From Betaproteobacteria bacterium (GTDB lineage Bacteria; Pseudomonadota; Gammaproteobacteria; Burkholderiales; Burkholderiaceae_C), in NCBI GenBank assembly GCA_025354965.1, contig JANXLW010000131.1:1-34377 (forward strand): 34,377 bases of DNA, written 5' to 3'. Each line of letters opens with the position of its first letter. The first letter of the stretch is position 1. Position numbers and translations under genes: made by a program. Shown in pieces: positions 18,991 through 29,235 of the stretch. A model generated the notes under the pieces. The model was given only the letters and a program-made list of their open reading frames with translations, did no database searches and was not told the origin of the DNA.

Positions 18991-21123
18991 TCAACGCGAG
19001 GCCTTGTCCGCAACAACCTTGGGGGTAATAAACACCAGCATTTCCTGCTTGTTCGCAACTCTGGAACGAGTCTTGAACAGATTTCCAATGCCGGGTAAGT
19101 CACCCAACAGAGGCACCTTTGTCTCGTCATCGTTTTCCGTCATCTCGAAAATGCCACCAATCACAACGGTACCGCCGTTTTCAACCAGCACTTGCGTCTG
19201 TATGTGTTTGGTGTTAATGGCAAACCCGGCCGTGGTGGCTTGACCAACCGTGTCCTTGGTGACATCCAGCGCCAAAATGATGTTGCCTTCAGGTGTTATT
19301 TGGGGAGTTACCTCCAGTTTCAAATTTGCCTTACGAAAAGCGATCGAGGTGGCGCCGCTGGACGACGCAACCTGATAGGGTAACTCGGTACCTTGCTCGA
19401 TCAGTGCTTTGATCTGATCGGCCGTGACCACTCGGGGACTCGAAACAACCTTGCCCTTGCCATCGGCTTCCAGGGCCGAGAGTTCCAGGTTGAGGAAACG
19501 GTTCGCCGCCGAGCTGAAAAGCGATACCGCGAAAGTCGCAGGACTAAAGCCGTTCTGATTGCTGGCCGGCAAATTGACAAAATTGCTGGTCAGATCAACA
19601 GCGCCACCAGCGCCCGTTGTTGCAACCACGTTGGCATAACTTGTTCCGAACGCAACGCTATTGCCACCACCCAGTGAATAGCCGCCCGTGCCACCTTGTT
19701 GCGCACGCAGATCACTACCGCCAAGCCTTATACCCAAGGATTTACCAAAAGTGTCTGAAGCCTCCACAATGCGTGCTTCAATCAACACTTGACGCACCGG
19801 AACATCCAGCTTGGCAATCAGTTGCTGAACCTGCTCGAGTTTGCTTGGGATGTCCGTGACAAACAACTGGTTGGTACGCGCCTCTGAAATGGTGCTACCG
19901 CGGGGACTCAGCAGTCGTGAACTGCTGGGGCCGGTGCCGCCACCGGTGGCAGTTAATTGCGCTGCAACTTCTGCCGCTTTGGTGTAATTCATCTGGAACG
20001 ATTGGGTGCGCAAAGGCTCCAGATTTTGCAGCGACGCCATCGACTCAAGTTCGAGCTTTTCCTTGGCATTAATTTCGTCCTTTGGGGCAATCCAAAGAAC
20101 GTTTCCGGTTTTGCGCACACCTAAACCCTTGGCCTGCAAAATAATATCTAGTGCCTGGTCCCAAGGCACATCCTGCAGTCGTAGCGTCACCGCTCCGGTT
20201 ACCGAGTCGGAGGTGATGACATTGAAATTCGTGAAGTCGGCAATAACCTGCAACAGCGAGCGGACTTCAATATTCTGAAAATTGAGCGATAGCTTTTGCC
20301 CGCTGTAACCCGGACCCTGTGTCAACTTTGTCGGCTCAAGTTTCAATGGTTTGACTTCCACCACGAACTGCTCGTCGCTTTGATAAGCACTGTGAATCCA
20401 ATGCCCCTTGGGTTCAATAACCATGCGCACCCGGTCACCGACCTGGAAGGTTGTCACGGTTTGAACAGGGGTGCCAAAATCAGTCACATCCAGACGACGG
20501 CGCAAACCCTCTGGCAGTGTTGACTTCATGAATTCGACAACCAATGTTTGCCCCTGCTGGCGAATATCGACGCCAACCTGGTTGTTGGGCAGGGCCACCA
20601 CCACGCGGCCAGCGCCCTCGTCGCCGCGTCGGAAATCAAGGTCCTTGAGCGGCAACGTGTCGCGGCTGCGACTTTCAGCGAAAACCGGCGCTGTGGAACC
20701 GACCGAGGCTGCGCTCACGACAGGATCCAAAACAACCAGCAGGGTTTTGCCCTGCAGTTGCGCCTTGTAAGGCGTGGCCTGCTTCAAATTGAGTACAACA
20801 CGAGTCCGCTCCCCAGCTTGCACCACGCTAACTGACTTCAGGTTACCTTGATTGATTTCTATATTGGACCGACCCATGGCGTTCGAGATACCGGGGAAAT
20901 CAAGTGCAATTCTTGCAGGCGACTGAATTGAAAAGCCTGAAGGTATTGCAGCAAGCGGCTGTGTCAAATTGATTTTGACGACCTCAACACCCCCTTGAAT
21001 AGACCCGGATACCGCTTCAATGGCAGTCTGGGCCTGCACGGTAACGGTTGCGAACATGAGCGACATAACCAGAAAAACCAGCTGCCAAGCTCGCTTTGCC
21101 AACCAAAAATTCTGCTTTTTCAT
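18991..21123 (-). CDS. pilQ: Type IV pilus secretin PilQ
   Basis: N-terminal AMIN-like domains, LSLNFQNIEVRSLLQVIADFTNFNVITSDSVTGAVTLRLQDVPWDQALDIIL, and a C-terminal secretin domain (VVIGGIFEMTENDDETKVPLLGDLPGIGNLFKTR). Confidence 0.97.
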   Translation of the reverse strand: MKKQNFWLAKRAWQLVFLVMSLMFATVTVQAQTAIEAVSGSIQGGVEVVKINLTQPLAAIPSGFSIQSPARIALDFPGISNAMGRSNIEINQGNLKSVSVVQAGERTRVVLNLKQATPYKAQLQGKTLLVVLDPVVSAASVGSTAPVFAESRSRDTLPLKDLDFRRGDEGAGRVVVALPNNQVGVDIRQQGQTLVVEFMKSTLPEGLRRRLDVTDFGTPVQTVTTFQVGDRVRMVIEPKGHWIHSAYQSDEQFVVEVKPLKLEPTKLTQGPGYSGQKLSLNFQNIEVRSLLQVIADFTNFNVITSDSVTGAVTLRLQDVPWDQALDIILQAKGLGVRKTGNVLWIAPKDEINAKEKLELESMASLQNLEPLRTQSFQMNYTKAAEVAAQLTATGGGTGPSSSRLLSPRGSTISEARTNQLFVTDIPSKLEQVQQLIAKLDVPVRQVLIEARIVEASDTFGKSLGIRLGGSDLRAQQGGTGGYSLGGGNSVAFGTSYANVVATTGAGGAVDLTSNFVNLPASNQNGFSPATFAVSLFSSAANRFLNLELSALEADGKGKVVSSPRVVTADQIKALIEQGTELPYQVASSSGATSIAFRKANLKLEVTPQITPEGNIILALDVTKDTVGQATTAGFAINTKHIQTQVLVENGGTVVIGGIFEMTENDDETKVPLLGDLPGIGNLFKTRSRVANKQEMLVFITPKVVADKASR

Positions 21124-21662
21124 TTCGACCTCTCTTGCAACTGCAAAGTAGCAGTGCGTTCAATCCACTCGCCGATCGCATCCTGCACAATTTCTCGCAA
21201 CGTGACTTCTGTCTCAGCGATCTTCATCACGCGCCCATAGTTCAGCCCAAGATGGTTGCCGGGTCGTACCTGATACAACAAATTCTCGACCTTAACCAGA
21301 GCTATCGGTTGGCCGGCCTTGGTCAAACTACCCACCAACGTCATCGCGTCCAGCGGGAATGCCTCTAGAGCTTCCTTGCGGCGAGACAACTCGGGTGCGA
21401 TTAAAGCGCCGTTGGAAGCCACCTGCGTCGACTCCCGCTTCAATGCCTGTGTCAATTTTTGATTGCTGAAAGGTTCTATCGCCGTAACCTGGTTGTAGCT
21501 TTCGGGTTTGAACTGTTTGGGTTCGGAAATTGGCGCCACCTTGGGCCGGGTTTGAATTTTTTGTTCAGCCATCCATTGGCGCAGTTCATCTTCGCTGGAG
21601 GCACCGCAACCAAGCAGTGTCAAAAAAATTCCGCCAGCAAGCAACATTCGCACGGGCATCAT
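21120..21662 (-). CDS. pilP: Type IV pilus assembly lipoprotein PilP
   Basis: Lipobox LLGCGASSED; LEAFPLDAMTLVGSLTKAGQPIALVKVENLLYQVRPGNHLGLNYGRVMKIAETEVTLREIVQD. Confidence 0.95.
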   Translation of the reverse strand: MMPVRMLLAGGIFLTLLGCGASSEDELRQWMAEQKIQTRPKVAPISEPKQFKPESYNQVTAIEPFSNQKLTQALKRESTQVASNGALIAPELSRRKEALEAFPLDAMTLVGSLTKAGQPIALVKVENLLYQVRPGNHLGLNYGRVMKIAETEVTLREIVQDAIGEWIERTATLQLQERSK

Positions 21663-22333
21663 TTCTTTGCCCCCTTCGACGCCTGCGCTTTTCGTTGCGC
21701 AGCAACTTCATCGCTATCCAGATAGCGGAAAGTCTTGGCGGTCGCGTCCATCGTCAACGCCCCGTCTTTAGTGGGCAAAATGACCAGATTGTTAAGCGTT
21801 ACGATGCGGGAAAGATTGGCAATGTCAGAGGCAAAAGCGCCAATATCGTGATAGCGTCCGCTAACCCGCACAGCAATTGGCAATTCGGCATAGTAGTCCC
21901 GGACAGCCACTTGCCCTGGGCGAAACAGATCAAACTGAAGACTGCGACCCAAGCCGGCCTGGTTAATGTCCGAAAGCAATGCATCCATTTCCGCTTTGCT
22001 TGGTAATTGCTTTTCAAGTTGCGTCACATATTGCTGCACTTGCTCCCGCTGCTTCTTTAGCGCTTCCAGATTGACCGCCTTGCCCAGTTTGATCTTGTAC
22101 TCTTCGCGCAACTTTACTTCCTTGGTCTGCTCTGCCTCCAATTCGGTTTGAGAAGTATTCAGCCAGGTGAACCACAACAGTACAACCAACAAAAGGGTAG
22201 TCACCAAAAAAAGTGCATAACGTGGAAGCGCAGGCCAATTGGACGGATCTTTGGGGTCGAGGTTTCGGAATTGTCCAACGGTTTTTTCCAGCGAAGCAGG
22301 AAAATCAAAATTTAATTGGAGTTTGTTTGCCAT
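21659..22333 (-). CDS. pilO: Type IV pilus assembly protein PilO
   Basis: N-terminal TM, coiled coil and PilO domain (LLSDINQAGLGRSLQFDLFRPGQVAVRDYYAELPIAVRVSGRYHDIGAFASDIANLSRIVTL). Confidence 0.94.
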   Translation of the reverse strand: MANKLQLNFDFPASLEKTVGQFRNLDPKDPSNWPALPRYALFLVTTLLLVVLLWFTWLNTSQTELEAEQTKEVKLREEYKIKLGKAVNLEALKKQREQVQQYVTQLEKQLPSKAEMDALLSDINQAGLGRSLQFDLFRPGQVAVRDYYAELPIAVRVSGRYHDIGAFASDIANLSRIVTLNNLVILPTKDGALTMDATAKTFRYLDSDEVAAQRKAQASKGAKK

Positions 22334-22344
22334 GATCCTTGCTC

Positions 22345-22977
22345 CTATTTTTTGACAGGAGACGAGGCAGCGACCAATGGCGCTGTTGCAGTGGTGCCCA
22401 TTTTTTCGGCCTCACTGGCACGCGTCAGTCGCACACGAATTGTGAAATTGGCAACACGTCGTTGATCCCGCGGCGCCAACGTAACAGAGCCAGACACAAT
22501 CTCAACCAGCTCAGGCTTTGAAAACCAGGGTGTATTGTTTGCGAGATTGCGCAAAAGCTCAGAGACCCGTTCATTCGATTGCGCAACTCCTTGCAGCGTC
22601 ACATTCTGATTGTCTTGACGCATACTGGCGACATAAACTCCATCTGGCAATTGCCGAACCAATTCGGTCAGCAGGTGAACTGGCATATTCCTGTCCGCTT
22701 GCAGATCTTCCACAGCCTGTTGGCGAGCCCGCAGCGCTGCGATCTCCGACTCAAGGCTCGCAATGTCCTTGATTTGGTCGTCGAATTGTTTAATCTCGGC
22801 TTGCAATAGCTGGTTTTTTCCCTGTTGGCTCGTGATTTGAGTTTGAAACCAGAGAAAAATGATACCTGCAAGCAGGCCGCCAGCAAGCGCTGAAAGACCG
22901 ACGCTGACGTTGAATACGTCCCGACGGAGTTTGCGCGCAACCTCCCGATGCGGGAGCAGATTGATCAGGATCACTGC
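22345..22977 (-). CDS. pilN: Type IV pilus assembly protein PilN
   Basis: Probable GTG start giving (V)ILINLLPHREVARKLRRDVFNVSVGLSALAGGLLAG; the ORF track begins upstream inside pilM (23004). Confidence 0.92.
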   Translation of the reverse strand, partial: AVILINLLPHREVARKLRRDVFNVSVGLSALAGGLLAGIIFLWFQTQITSQQGKNQLLQAEIKQFDDQIKDIASLESEIAALRARQQAVEDLQADRNMPVHLLTELVRQLPDGVYVASMRQDNQNVTLQGVAQSNERVSELLRNLANNTPWFSKPELVEIVSGSVTLAPRDQRRVANFTIRVRLTRASEAEKMGTTATAPLVAASSPVKK

Positions 22978-24077
22978 ATGAATCTCCGCAAAGCCAGCCC
23001 GCATGAAGTGAGATAGGACGGTGCTTCACGTGTCATTTTCTTCAAGCGAACACCCTCACCAATTTCCATACCATCAAATGGATTCACCAAACTACACGCG
23101 AAAGTGGTGTGCTGAGTCACCGCCGCCGTCAATCCGGGCAATGCAGCCGAACCGCCTGCCAACATCACGTAGTCGACTTTGTTATGCGGCGTGCTGGTAA
23201 AGAAAAACTGCAGCGCACGACCGATTTCGTGCACCATATTTTCAACAAATGGTTTCAATACGCTCGATTCGTAGTCGTCGGGCAGTTCCCCGCTTCGCTT
23301 TTTGCTTTCCGCCTCTTCCAGAGAAAAACCATATTGACGCACAATCAACTGGGTCAATTGGGCGCCGCCGAAAGCCTGGTCCCTGTCATACAGGACTTCA
23401 TCACTACGAATCACCTGCATGCTGGTAGTCAGCGCGCCAACCTCAAACAAAGCAACAATGCTGCCGACACCCCGGTTCGGGAGATTCTCAATCAAGCGAC
23501 TGGTTGCCAGGCGCGATGCATAAGATTCCACGTCCACAATGACGGGTTTCAAACCAGCTGCTTCCGCCAAGCCCTGGATATCCTGAACCTTCTCGCGGCG
23601 CGACGCCGCAATCAGAACTTCGATATCACCGGCGGAGGTCGCGCTAGGCCCGATTACGCAAAAATCGAGACTGACCTCGTCCAGCGGGAAGGGAATGTAC
23701 TGGTTAGCTTCTGTCTCGACCTGCACCTCCAACTCTTGAGCAGACATGCCCCCCGGTAGAACAATTTTCTTGGTAATGACCGCAGAAGGAGGTAGCGCCA
23801 TTGCTACATTTTTGGTGTGGGTGCCGCTTTTCTTTACCAACCGGCGCACTGCCTCAGCCACTTCATCAAACTTTTCTATGTTGCCGTCGGTGATCCATCC
23901 GCGCTCAAGAGGCTCAATTGCGCAGCGTTCAAGCACCAAACGTCCTGCCTTATCTTGACCCAACTCGACCAGTTTAACGCTCGAAGAACTGATATCCAAA
24001 CCCAGCATGGGTGCAGGTTGACGACTAAACAAGGATCCCAAAGAGATCAAAACTATCCCCTGAAAGAGGCCAATCAA
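22971..24077 (-). CDS. pilM: Type IV pilus assembly protein PilM (start uncertain)
   Basis: Actin-like fold: PMLGLDISSSSVKLVELGQDKAGRLVLERCAIEPLERGWITDGNIEKFDEVAEAVRRLVKKSG. The start may be an internal codon near LFSRQPAP rather than the ORF-track ATG. Confidence 0.93.
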   Translation of the reverse strand: MIGLFQGIVLISLGSLFSRQPAPMLGLDISSSSVKLVELGQDKAGRLVLERCAIEPLERGWITDGNIEKFDEVAEAVRRLVKKSGTHTKNVAMALPPSAVITKKIVLPGGMSAQELEVQVETEANQYIPFPLDEVSLDFCVIGPSATSAGDIEVLIAASRREKVQDIQGLAEAAGLKPVIVDVESYASRLATSRLIENLPNRGVGSIVALFEVGALTTSMQVIRSDEVLYDRDQAFGGAQLTQLIVRQYGFSLEEAESKKRSGELPDDYESSVLKPFVENMVHEIGRALQFFFTSTPHNKVDYVMLAGGSAALPGLTAAVTQHTTFACSLVNPFDGMEIGEGVRLKKMTREAPSYLTSCGLALRRFMQ

Positions 24078-24320
24078 CGATCAGCGATACTTAAGAATTC
24101 ACTTCAATGCTAGCAGCAAGCGCATTGTCACGCAAAGATTTTTTCAAAGTTTCGACGCCATTAACGTTGCCAAAAGTAGACGCTTTGTGTTCGGATGTTA
24201 CACACACCACTCAGCGAACTGCGATGCCGCAACAATAGCCGATACTACCGCGCCAAAGTTGTGAAACACTCATTTATTCAACGACAACAAATTTGACAAC
24301 ACATTTTCACGAAGATTTTT

Positions 24321-26708
24321 ATGCCAACCAAACCGCCGCACAGTGAATCCAGCCCCATCTACGGCGCACATTCGAGCACCCTGAAGAACAATTGGCTGTT
24401 GCGCATTGCTTTTTGGGCAGGCGGTGCCGCCATCGCCGGGATGTCGTCGATTCTGATCATCATCGCGATTGCGCTGGCGGTGGCTTTTCCGAACCTGCCA
24501 GATATTTCAGACTTGTCTGATTACCGGCCCAAATTGCCGTTGCGTGTGTTCTCGGTGGAAGGCACTTTGATTGGGGAGTTTGGCGAGGAGCGTCGACACC
24601 TGACCCCCATCAAAGAAATACCAAAAATCATGGTTGATGCTGTCCTGGCCATTGAGGACTCCAGGTTCTACGAACATGGTGGCGTCGATTACAAGGGTGT
24701 TTTGCGCGCCGCTCTTGCCAACCTTGGGCGCATAAAGAGCCAGGGCGCGTCGACCATAACGATGCAGGTGGCACGCAACGTTTATTTGTCTTCGGAGAAA
24801 ACCTATACCCGCAAGATCTATGAAATCCTGTTGACTTTCAAGCTGGAGCATATGTTGACCAAGGACCAGATTCTTGAGATTTACATGAATCAGATTTTCC
24901 TGGGTAATCGCGCCTACGGCTTTGCCGCAGCGTCTGAGGCGTATTTTGACAAGCCGCTTAAGGACATCACTATCGCTGAGGCCGCCATGCTGGCAGGTCT
25001 GCCCAAGGCGCCTTCCGCTTACAACCCCATCAGCAATCCCAAGCGGTCGCGGTCGCGCCAGCTTCACGTCATTGAGCGCATGCAGGAAAATGGCTTCATC
25101 ACCGCCGGGCAGGCCGATGGCGCAAGAAAAGAAGAGCCCAAAGTGAAGTCTGGCGCAGATAGCACCAAAGTGCATGCAGAATACGTGGCAGAAACTGTAC
25201 GCCAGCTAATGTTTGCGCAATATGGCGAAGAAACCTACACCCGTGGCCTGAATGTTTACACCACGCTGCGTGCGGCCGACCAGGAAGTCGCTTACAAGGC
25301 ATTGCGGCGCGGCATCATGGACTTTGAACGGCATCAAATTTACCGTGGCCCGGAGAAATTTATCACCCTGCCTGCCAATCCTCAGGAGGTTGAGGATGCC
25401 ATTGACGATGCATTGGATGATTATCCCGACAACGGCGATGTAATGTCAGCCATGGTGCTGGAAGCGGACAGCAAGAAAATCAAAGCCCTGCGCCAGAACG
25501 GAGAACTCGTGGAAATTACGGGTGAGGGCCTCAAACCGGCGCAGTCTGGCTTGTCAGACAAAGCACCACCCAACATCAAAATTAGGCGCGGCGCAGTCAT
25601 CCGGGTTATCAAAGCACCCAAGAATACCTGGGAAATTACACAGCTCCCCGAAGTTGAAGGTGCTTTTGTGGCGCTGGATCCGCGTGACGGTTCCATCAAG
25701 GCCCTGGTGGGTGGATTTGATTTCGAAAAAAACAAATTCAACCACGTAACGCAGGCCTGGCGTCAGCCCGGATCGAGCTTCAAGCCCTTTATTTATTCGG
25801 CCGCCCTGGAGAAGGGCTTTACCCCGGCGACAGTCATCAATGACGCACCGCTCTTTTTTGATGCCGGTGTGACGGGTGGCCAGCCTTGGGAGCCGAAAAA
25901 TTATGATGGCAAGTTTGAAGGCCCCATGACCATGCGCCGGGGTTTGGCAAAGTCAAAAAACATGATCTCCATTCGCATCCTGCAGGCCATCGGTGCACCT
26001 TATGCGCAGGAATGGATCACGCGTTTTGGCTTCGATGCGGACAAACACCCGGCCTACCTGACCATGGCATTGGGTGCTGGATCGGTCACGCCGATGCAGA
26101 TGGTTTCTGCCTACTCGGTATTTGCCAATGGTGGCTACCGCATAAATCCCTGGCTGATAGTCAAGGTCGCCGAGCAAAAAGGCAAGGTGCTGGTGGAAAC
26201 CACGCCGCCGCTACTGGACGAATCTGTGCGTGCCATTGATGCACGTAACGCTTTCATCATGGAGAGTCTGCTCCAGGAGGTGACCCGCTCCGGAACCGCC
26301 GCATCCGCGCAGGCGACCTTGAAGCGATCTGACTTGTACGGAAAGACAGGCACCACCAATGACTCCATAGACGCCTGGTTCGCCGGATTTCAACCGACCC
26401 TGACGGCGGTCACCTGGATCGGCTATGACACACCGCGCAAGCTCGGGGATCGCGAAACAGGTGGTGGCTTGAGCCTGCCGGTCTGGATCAGGTTCATGGA
26501 GCAGGCGCTCAAAAACATTCCCGTCATGGAACCGAGCGCTCCAGAGGGGGTGATCAATTCTGGCGGTGAATGGTTTTACGACGAATATGTCAAAGGTGCT
26601 GGAATCAGCAGCGTGGGAATGGCCGACAAACCAGGCACGCCATCGGGTGTGCTGGCACTACCCCCTGCCGACGAAAGAAAGAAAATCCTGGACTTGTTTA
26701 AAAACTAA
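24321..26708 (+). CDS. mrcA: Penicillin-binding protein 1A (bifunctional glycosyltransferase/transpeptidase)
   Basis: Transglycosylase motifs EDSRFYEHGGVDYKGVLRA, GASTITMQVARN and transpeptidase motifs WRQPGSSFKPF (SxxK), KSKNMISIRIL, YGKTGTTND (KTG). Divergent from pilM. Confidence 0.96.
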   Translation: MPTKPPHSESSPIYGAHSSTLKNNWLLRIAFWAGGAAIAGMSSILIIIAIALAVAFPNLPDISDLSDYRPKLPLRVFSVEGTLIGEFGEERRHLTPIKEIPKIMVDAVLAIEDSRFYEHGGVDYKGVLRAALANLGRIKSQGASTITMQVARNVYLSSEKTYTRKIYEILLTFKLEHMLTKDQILEIYMNQIFLGNRAYGFAAASEAYFDKPLKDITIAEAAMLAGLPKAPSAYNPISNPKRSRSRQLHVIERMQENGFITAGQADGARKEEPKVKSGADSTKVHAEYVAETVRQLMFAQYGEETYTRGLNVYTTLRAADQEVAYKALRRGIMDFERHQIYRGPEKFITLPANPQEVEDAIDDALDDYPDNGDVMSAMVLEADSKKIKALRQNGELVEITGEGLKPAQSGLSDKAPPNIKIRRGAVIRVIKAPKNTWEITQLPEVEGAFVALDPRDGSIKALVGGFDFEKNKFNHVTQAWRQPGSSFKPFIYSAALEKGFTPATVINDAPLFFDAGVTGGQPWEPKNYDGKFEGPMTMRRGLAKSKNMISIRILQAIGAPYAQEWITRFGFDADKHPAYLTMALGAGSVTPMQMVSAYSVFANGGYRINPWLIVKVAEQKGKVLVETTPPLLDESVRAIDARNAFIMESLLQEVTRSGTAASAQATLKRSDLYGKTGTTNDSIDAWFAGFQPTLTAVTWIGYDTPRKLGDRETGGGLSLPVWIRFMEQALKNIPVMEPSAPEGVINSGGEWFYDEYVKGAGISSVGMADKPGTPSGVLALPPADERKKILDLFKN

Positions 26709-27038
26709 TCACGCAGACAACACCAGGGCGCAACCCGCCTGTTCACTTGCGTAGCGCGACAAACAGGCAAAGAACTCGCCCTGTCCTTTGGTGTCTGTCC
26801 AGTGATTACCGTCATACCTAAAGTGATAGCCACCGGATTTGGCCGCCAGCCAGACCTCGTGCAAGGGCTTTTGCAGATTGATGACAATCTGACTTCTGTT
26901 TGAAAACACAAGCGTCACCATGCCCCCGGTGCGCTGATTATCAATATCTGCGAGGTTCTGGTCATTAATGCAATCACAGCTTGCCTCTACGGCCTTGAGC
27001 AGAGTTTCAGCCAGATCCATGAATTCAGAGTCGATCAT
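26709..27038 (-). CDS. cyaY: Frataxin-like iron donor CyaY
   Basis: [77 protein letters not shown] matches bacterial frataxins. Start taken at 27038 (an alternative ATG is at 27068). Confidence 0.93.
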   Translation of the reverse strand: MIDSEFMDLAETLLKAVEASCDCINDQNLADIDNQRTGGMVTLVFSNRSQIVINLQKPLHEVWLAAKSGGYHFRYDGNHWTDTKGQGEFFACLSRYASEQAGCALVLSA

Positions 27039-27050
27039 TACAATTTCACT

Positions 27051-27287
27051 ATGTTGCGCTTTTATCAAATTTTAGTCAGTACGGTTGCCCTTGGCATTTG
27101 TGCGGTGAGCCTGTCTGCCTGTGGCCAGCAGGGTCCGCTGTATTTGCCGACAAAGGCGGCGGCCGCAAAACGCGCCACTTTGCCTGAAACACTGCTTGGG
27201 CAAAGCCCGACAAACACGGTACAAGCTGATTCAAATTCTCGCGACACCCCCAGCCCGGCTTCCGCACCTGCCGCCAGCCCTCAATGA
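27051..27287 (+). CDS. lptM: Small lipoprotein, LptM (YifL)-like
   Basis: Lipobox LSAC followed by [11 protein letters not shown]; located just upstream of lysA, as is common for this family. Confidence 0.88.
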   Translation: MLRFYQILVSTVALGICAVSLSACGQQGPLYLPTKAAAAKRATLPETLLGQSPTNTVQADSNSRDTPSPASAPAASPQ

Positions 27288-28558
27288 GTCCACAAAATCT
27301 TCCTGGTCAACCTCATCTTGCTTACCGCAACAATGAACTTTTTTTAGAAGAAATTCGGTTAAGTGATTTGGTGAGGGAACACGGTACGCCACTTTTCGTG
27401 TACTCGAAAGGTGCCATGCTGGCTGCTCTGGCGGCTTACCAACGTGGGTTTGCGGGTCGAAACGTCCAAATCTGTTACGCCATGAAGGCCAACTCGACAC
27501 TCGGCGTGATTCAAGTATTCGCACAGGCCGGGTGTGGTTTTGATATTGTCTCTGGCGGCGAGATGGACCGTGTGGTGACGGCTGGTGGCAAGGCAGCCAA
27601 GACTATCTTTTCCGGTGTCGGCAAAACATCGGCCGAGATGCGACGGGCGCTGCATGCTGGTGTGAGCTGCTTCAATGTAGAGAGCGAAGCTGAACTTGAA
27701 GTTTTGAGTGAGCTGGCACTGTCCATGGGCATGCGCGCACCGGTCAGTATTCGCGTCAACCCCAACGTCGACCCCAAGACGCACCCCTATATCTCCACTG
27801 GCCTCAAAGACAGCAAGTTTGGTGTCGCCCACCAGCGCGTCGTGCAAACCTACCAGCGCGCTGCAAAGTTGGCTGGCATACAAGTAGTAGGTATTGATTG
27901 TCACATCGGTTCCCAGATCACACAGGAAGAACCCTACCTCGATGCGGTCGCGCGCATGCTGGATCTGGTACAGGCCATTGAGGCAGCAGGTGTTTCCATT
28001 CGCCACCTCGATTTTGGCGGCGGTCTGGGTATCAACTACAACGACGATAGGCCGCCCCCGGCCGACCTGCTCTGGAAAAAGCTGCTGGCCTTGCTGGACG
28101 CCCGCGGGTTCGGGGACCGGCCACTGATGATCGAGCCCGGTCGCTCACTGGTAGGCAACGCCGGAGTGTGCCTCACCGAAGTGCTGTATCTGAAACCTGG
28201 CGAGCAAAAGAACTTTTGCATCATCGACGCCGCCATGAACGATTTGCCTCGCCCAGCCATGTACCAGGCCTTTCACCAGATCGTGCCACTAACGCCAGGA
28301 GTGGAAGCGTCCGGCACCTGGGATGTTGTCGGCCCGGTCTGCGAAAGTGGCGACTGGATCGGGCATGACCGCACCCTCGCGGTGAAGCAGGGTGACCTGC
28401 TGGCGGTGCTGTCTGCCGGGGCCTATTGCATGAGCATGGCCAGCAACTACAACTCTCGCGGTCGCGCGGCTGAGATCCTGGTAGACGGCACGCAAGCTGA
28501 TGTCATTCGTCAGCGCGAAACCATCATGGATCAAATAAGCAAAGAGAATTTGCTGTAA
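27284..28558 (+). CDS. lysA: Diaminopimelate decarboxylase
   Basis: PLP-binding YAMKANSTLGVIQVFAQAGCGFDIVSGGE, HIGSQITQ, EPGRSLVGNAG, GPVCESGDWIGHDR. Confidence 0.97.
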   Translation: MSPQNLPGQPHLAYRNNELFLEEIRLSDLVREHGTPLFVYSKGAMLAALAAYQRGFAGRNVQICYAMKANSTLGVIQVFAQAGCGFDIVSGGEMDRVVTAGGKAAKTIFSGVGKTSAEMRRALHAGVSCFNVESEAELEVLSELALSMGMRAPVSIRVNPNVDPKTHPYISTGLKDSKFGVAHQRVVQTYQRAAKLAGIQVVGIDCHIGSQITQEEPYLDAVARMLDLVQAIEAAGVSIRHLDFGGGLGINYNDDRPPPADLLWKKLLALLDARGFGDRPLMIEPGRSLVGNAGVCLTEVLYLKPGEQKNFCIIDAAMNDLPRPAMYQAFHQIVPLTPGVEASGTWDVVGPVCESGDWIGHDRTLAVKQGDLLAVLSAGAYCMSMASNYNSRGRAAEILVDGTQADVIRQRETIMDQISKENLL

Positions 28559-28583
28559 ATTAAAGCCAGTGAAGAGATCCCAC

Positions 28584-28605
28584 GAGTCCCCTACGGACTC
28601 ATTTT
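28584..28605 (+). terminator. Candidate terminator after lysA (overlaps msrQ stop codon)
   Basis: GAGTCC (28584-28589) ccctac-type loop GGACTC (28595-28600) followed by ATTTT; 6-bp stem. Confidence 0.4.
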
Positions 28606-29235
28606 CGTCATGCGCCTGGAAAGGCGCCAGCCCAGCAGGATGCCCAAAATCCCGGCGTAAACGTACACCTCAGTGAAATTGTTTTTGCCCGCCCTCATCC
28701 AGAAGAAGTGCAAAACGGCCAAGGCCGCAACGATATAAACCAGCTTATGCAAAAGCTGCCAGTGCTTTGCACCCAGCGTCTTGATGGCCCGATTGAAGGA
28801 GGTCAGTGCCAGTGGCGTGAGCAATACAAACGCCGAAAAACCCACCAGGATGAAGGGCCGTTTGGCAATGTCTTTGACGATGTCGGTGACGTCAAAACCC
28901 ATGTCAAACCAGCTATAACTCAGCAGGTGTAGCACCGCGTAGAAATAAACAAACAGACCCAACATGCGGCGAAACCGGGCTAGCGCCGGCGTTCCAGTCA
29001 TGACGCGCAACGGCGTTATCGCAAGAACCATGCACAGAAAGCGCAAAGTCCAGTCACCCGTGGAGCGGCTCAAGGCCTCCGCCGGATTGGCACCGAGCTG
29101 GTTGGTGATGGCCGCAAAAAGCAACCAGCAAAATGGCAACAGCGACAATCCAAACGCGACCGGTTTGGCAAAGCGGTGCAACAAAAGGGCTTTCGCCTGC
29201 ACCACCGGGCGCGGCCTGGCAAGTGCCGACATCAA
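28591..29235 (-). CDS. msrQ: Haem-binding membrane subunit MsrQ
   Basis: Multi-TM YedZ/MsrQ-like: [73 protein letters not shown]. Confidence 0.94.
   Translation of the reverse strand: MMSALARPRPVVQAKALLLHRFAKPVAFGLSLLPFCWLLFAAITNQLGANPAEALSRSTGDWTLRFLCMVLAITPLRVMTGTPALARFRRMLGLFVYFYAVLHLLSYSWFDMGFDVTDIVKDIAKRPFILVGFSAFVLLTPLALTSFNRAIKTLGAKHWQLLHKLVYIVAALAVLHFFWMRAGKNNFTEVYVYAGILGILLGWRLSRRMTKMSP

Noticed and set aside
24293-24298. TTGACA as a -35 box for mrcA
   Set aside because: Only about 22 nt before the ATG, leaving no room for a -10 and a leader; probably chance.
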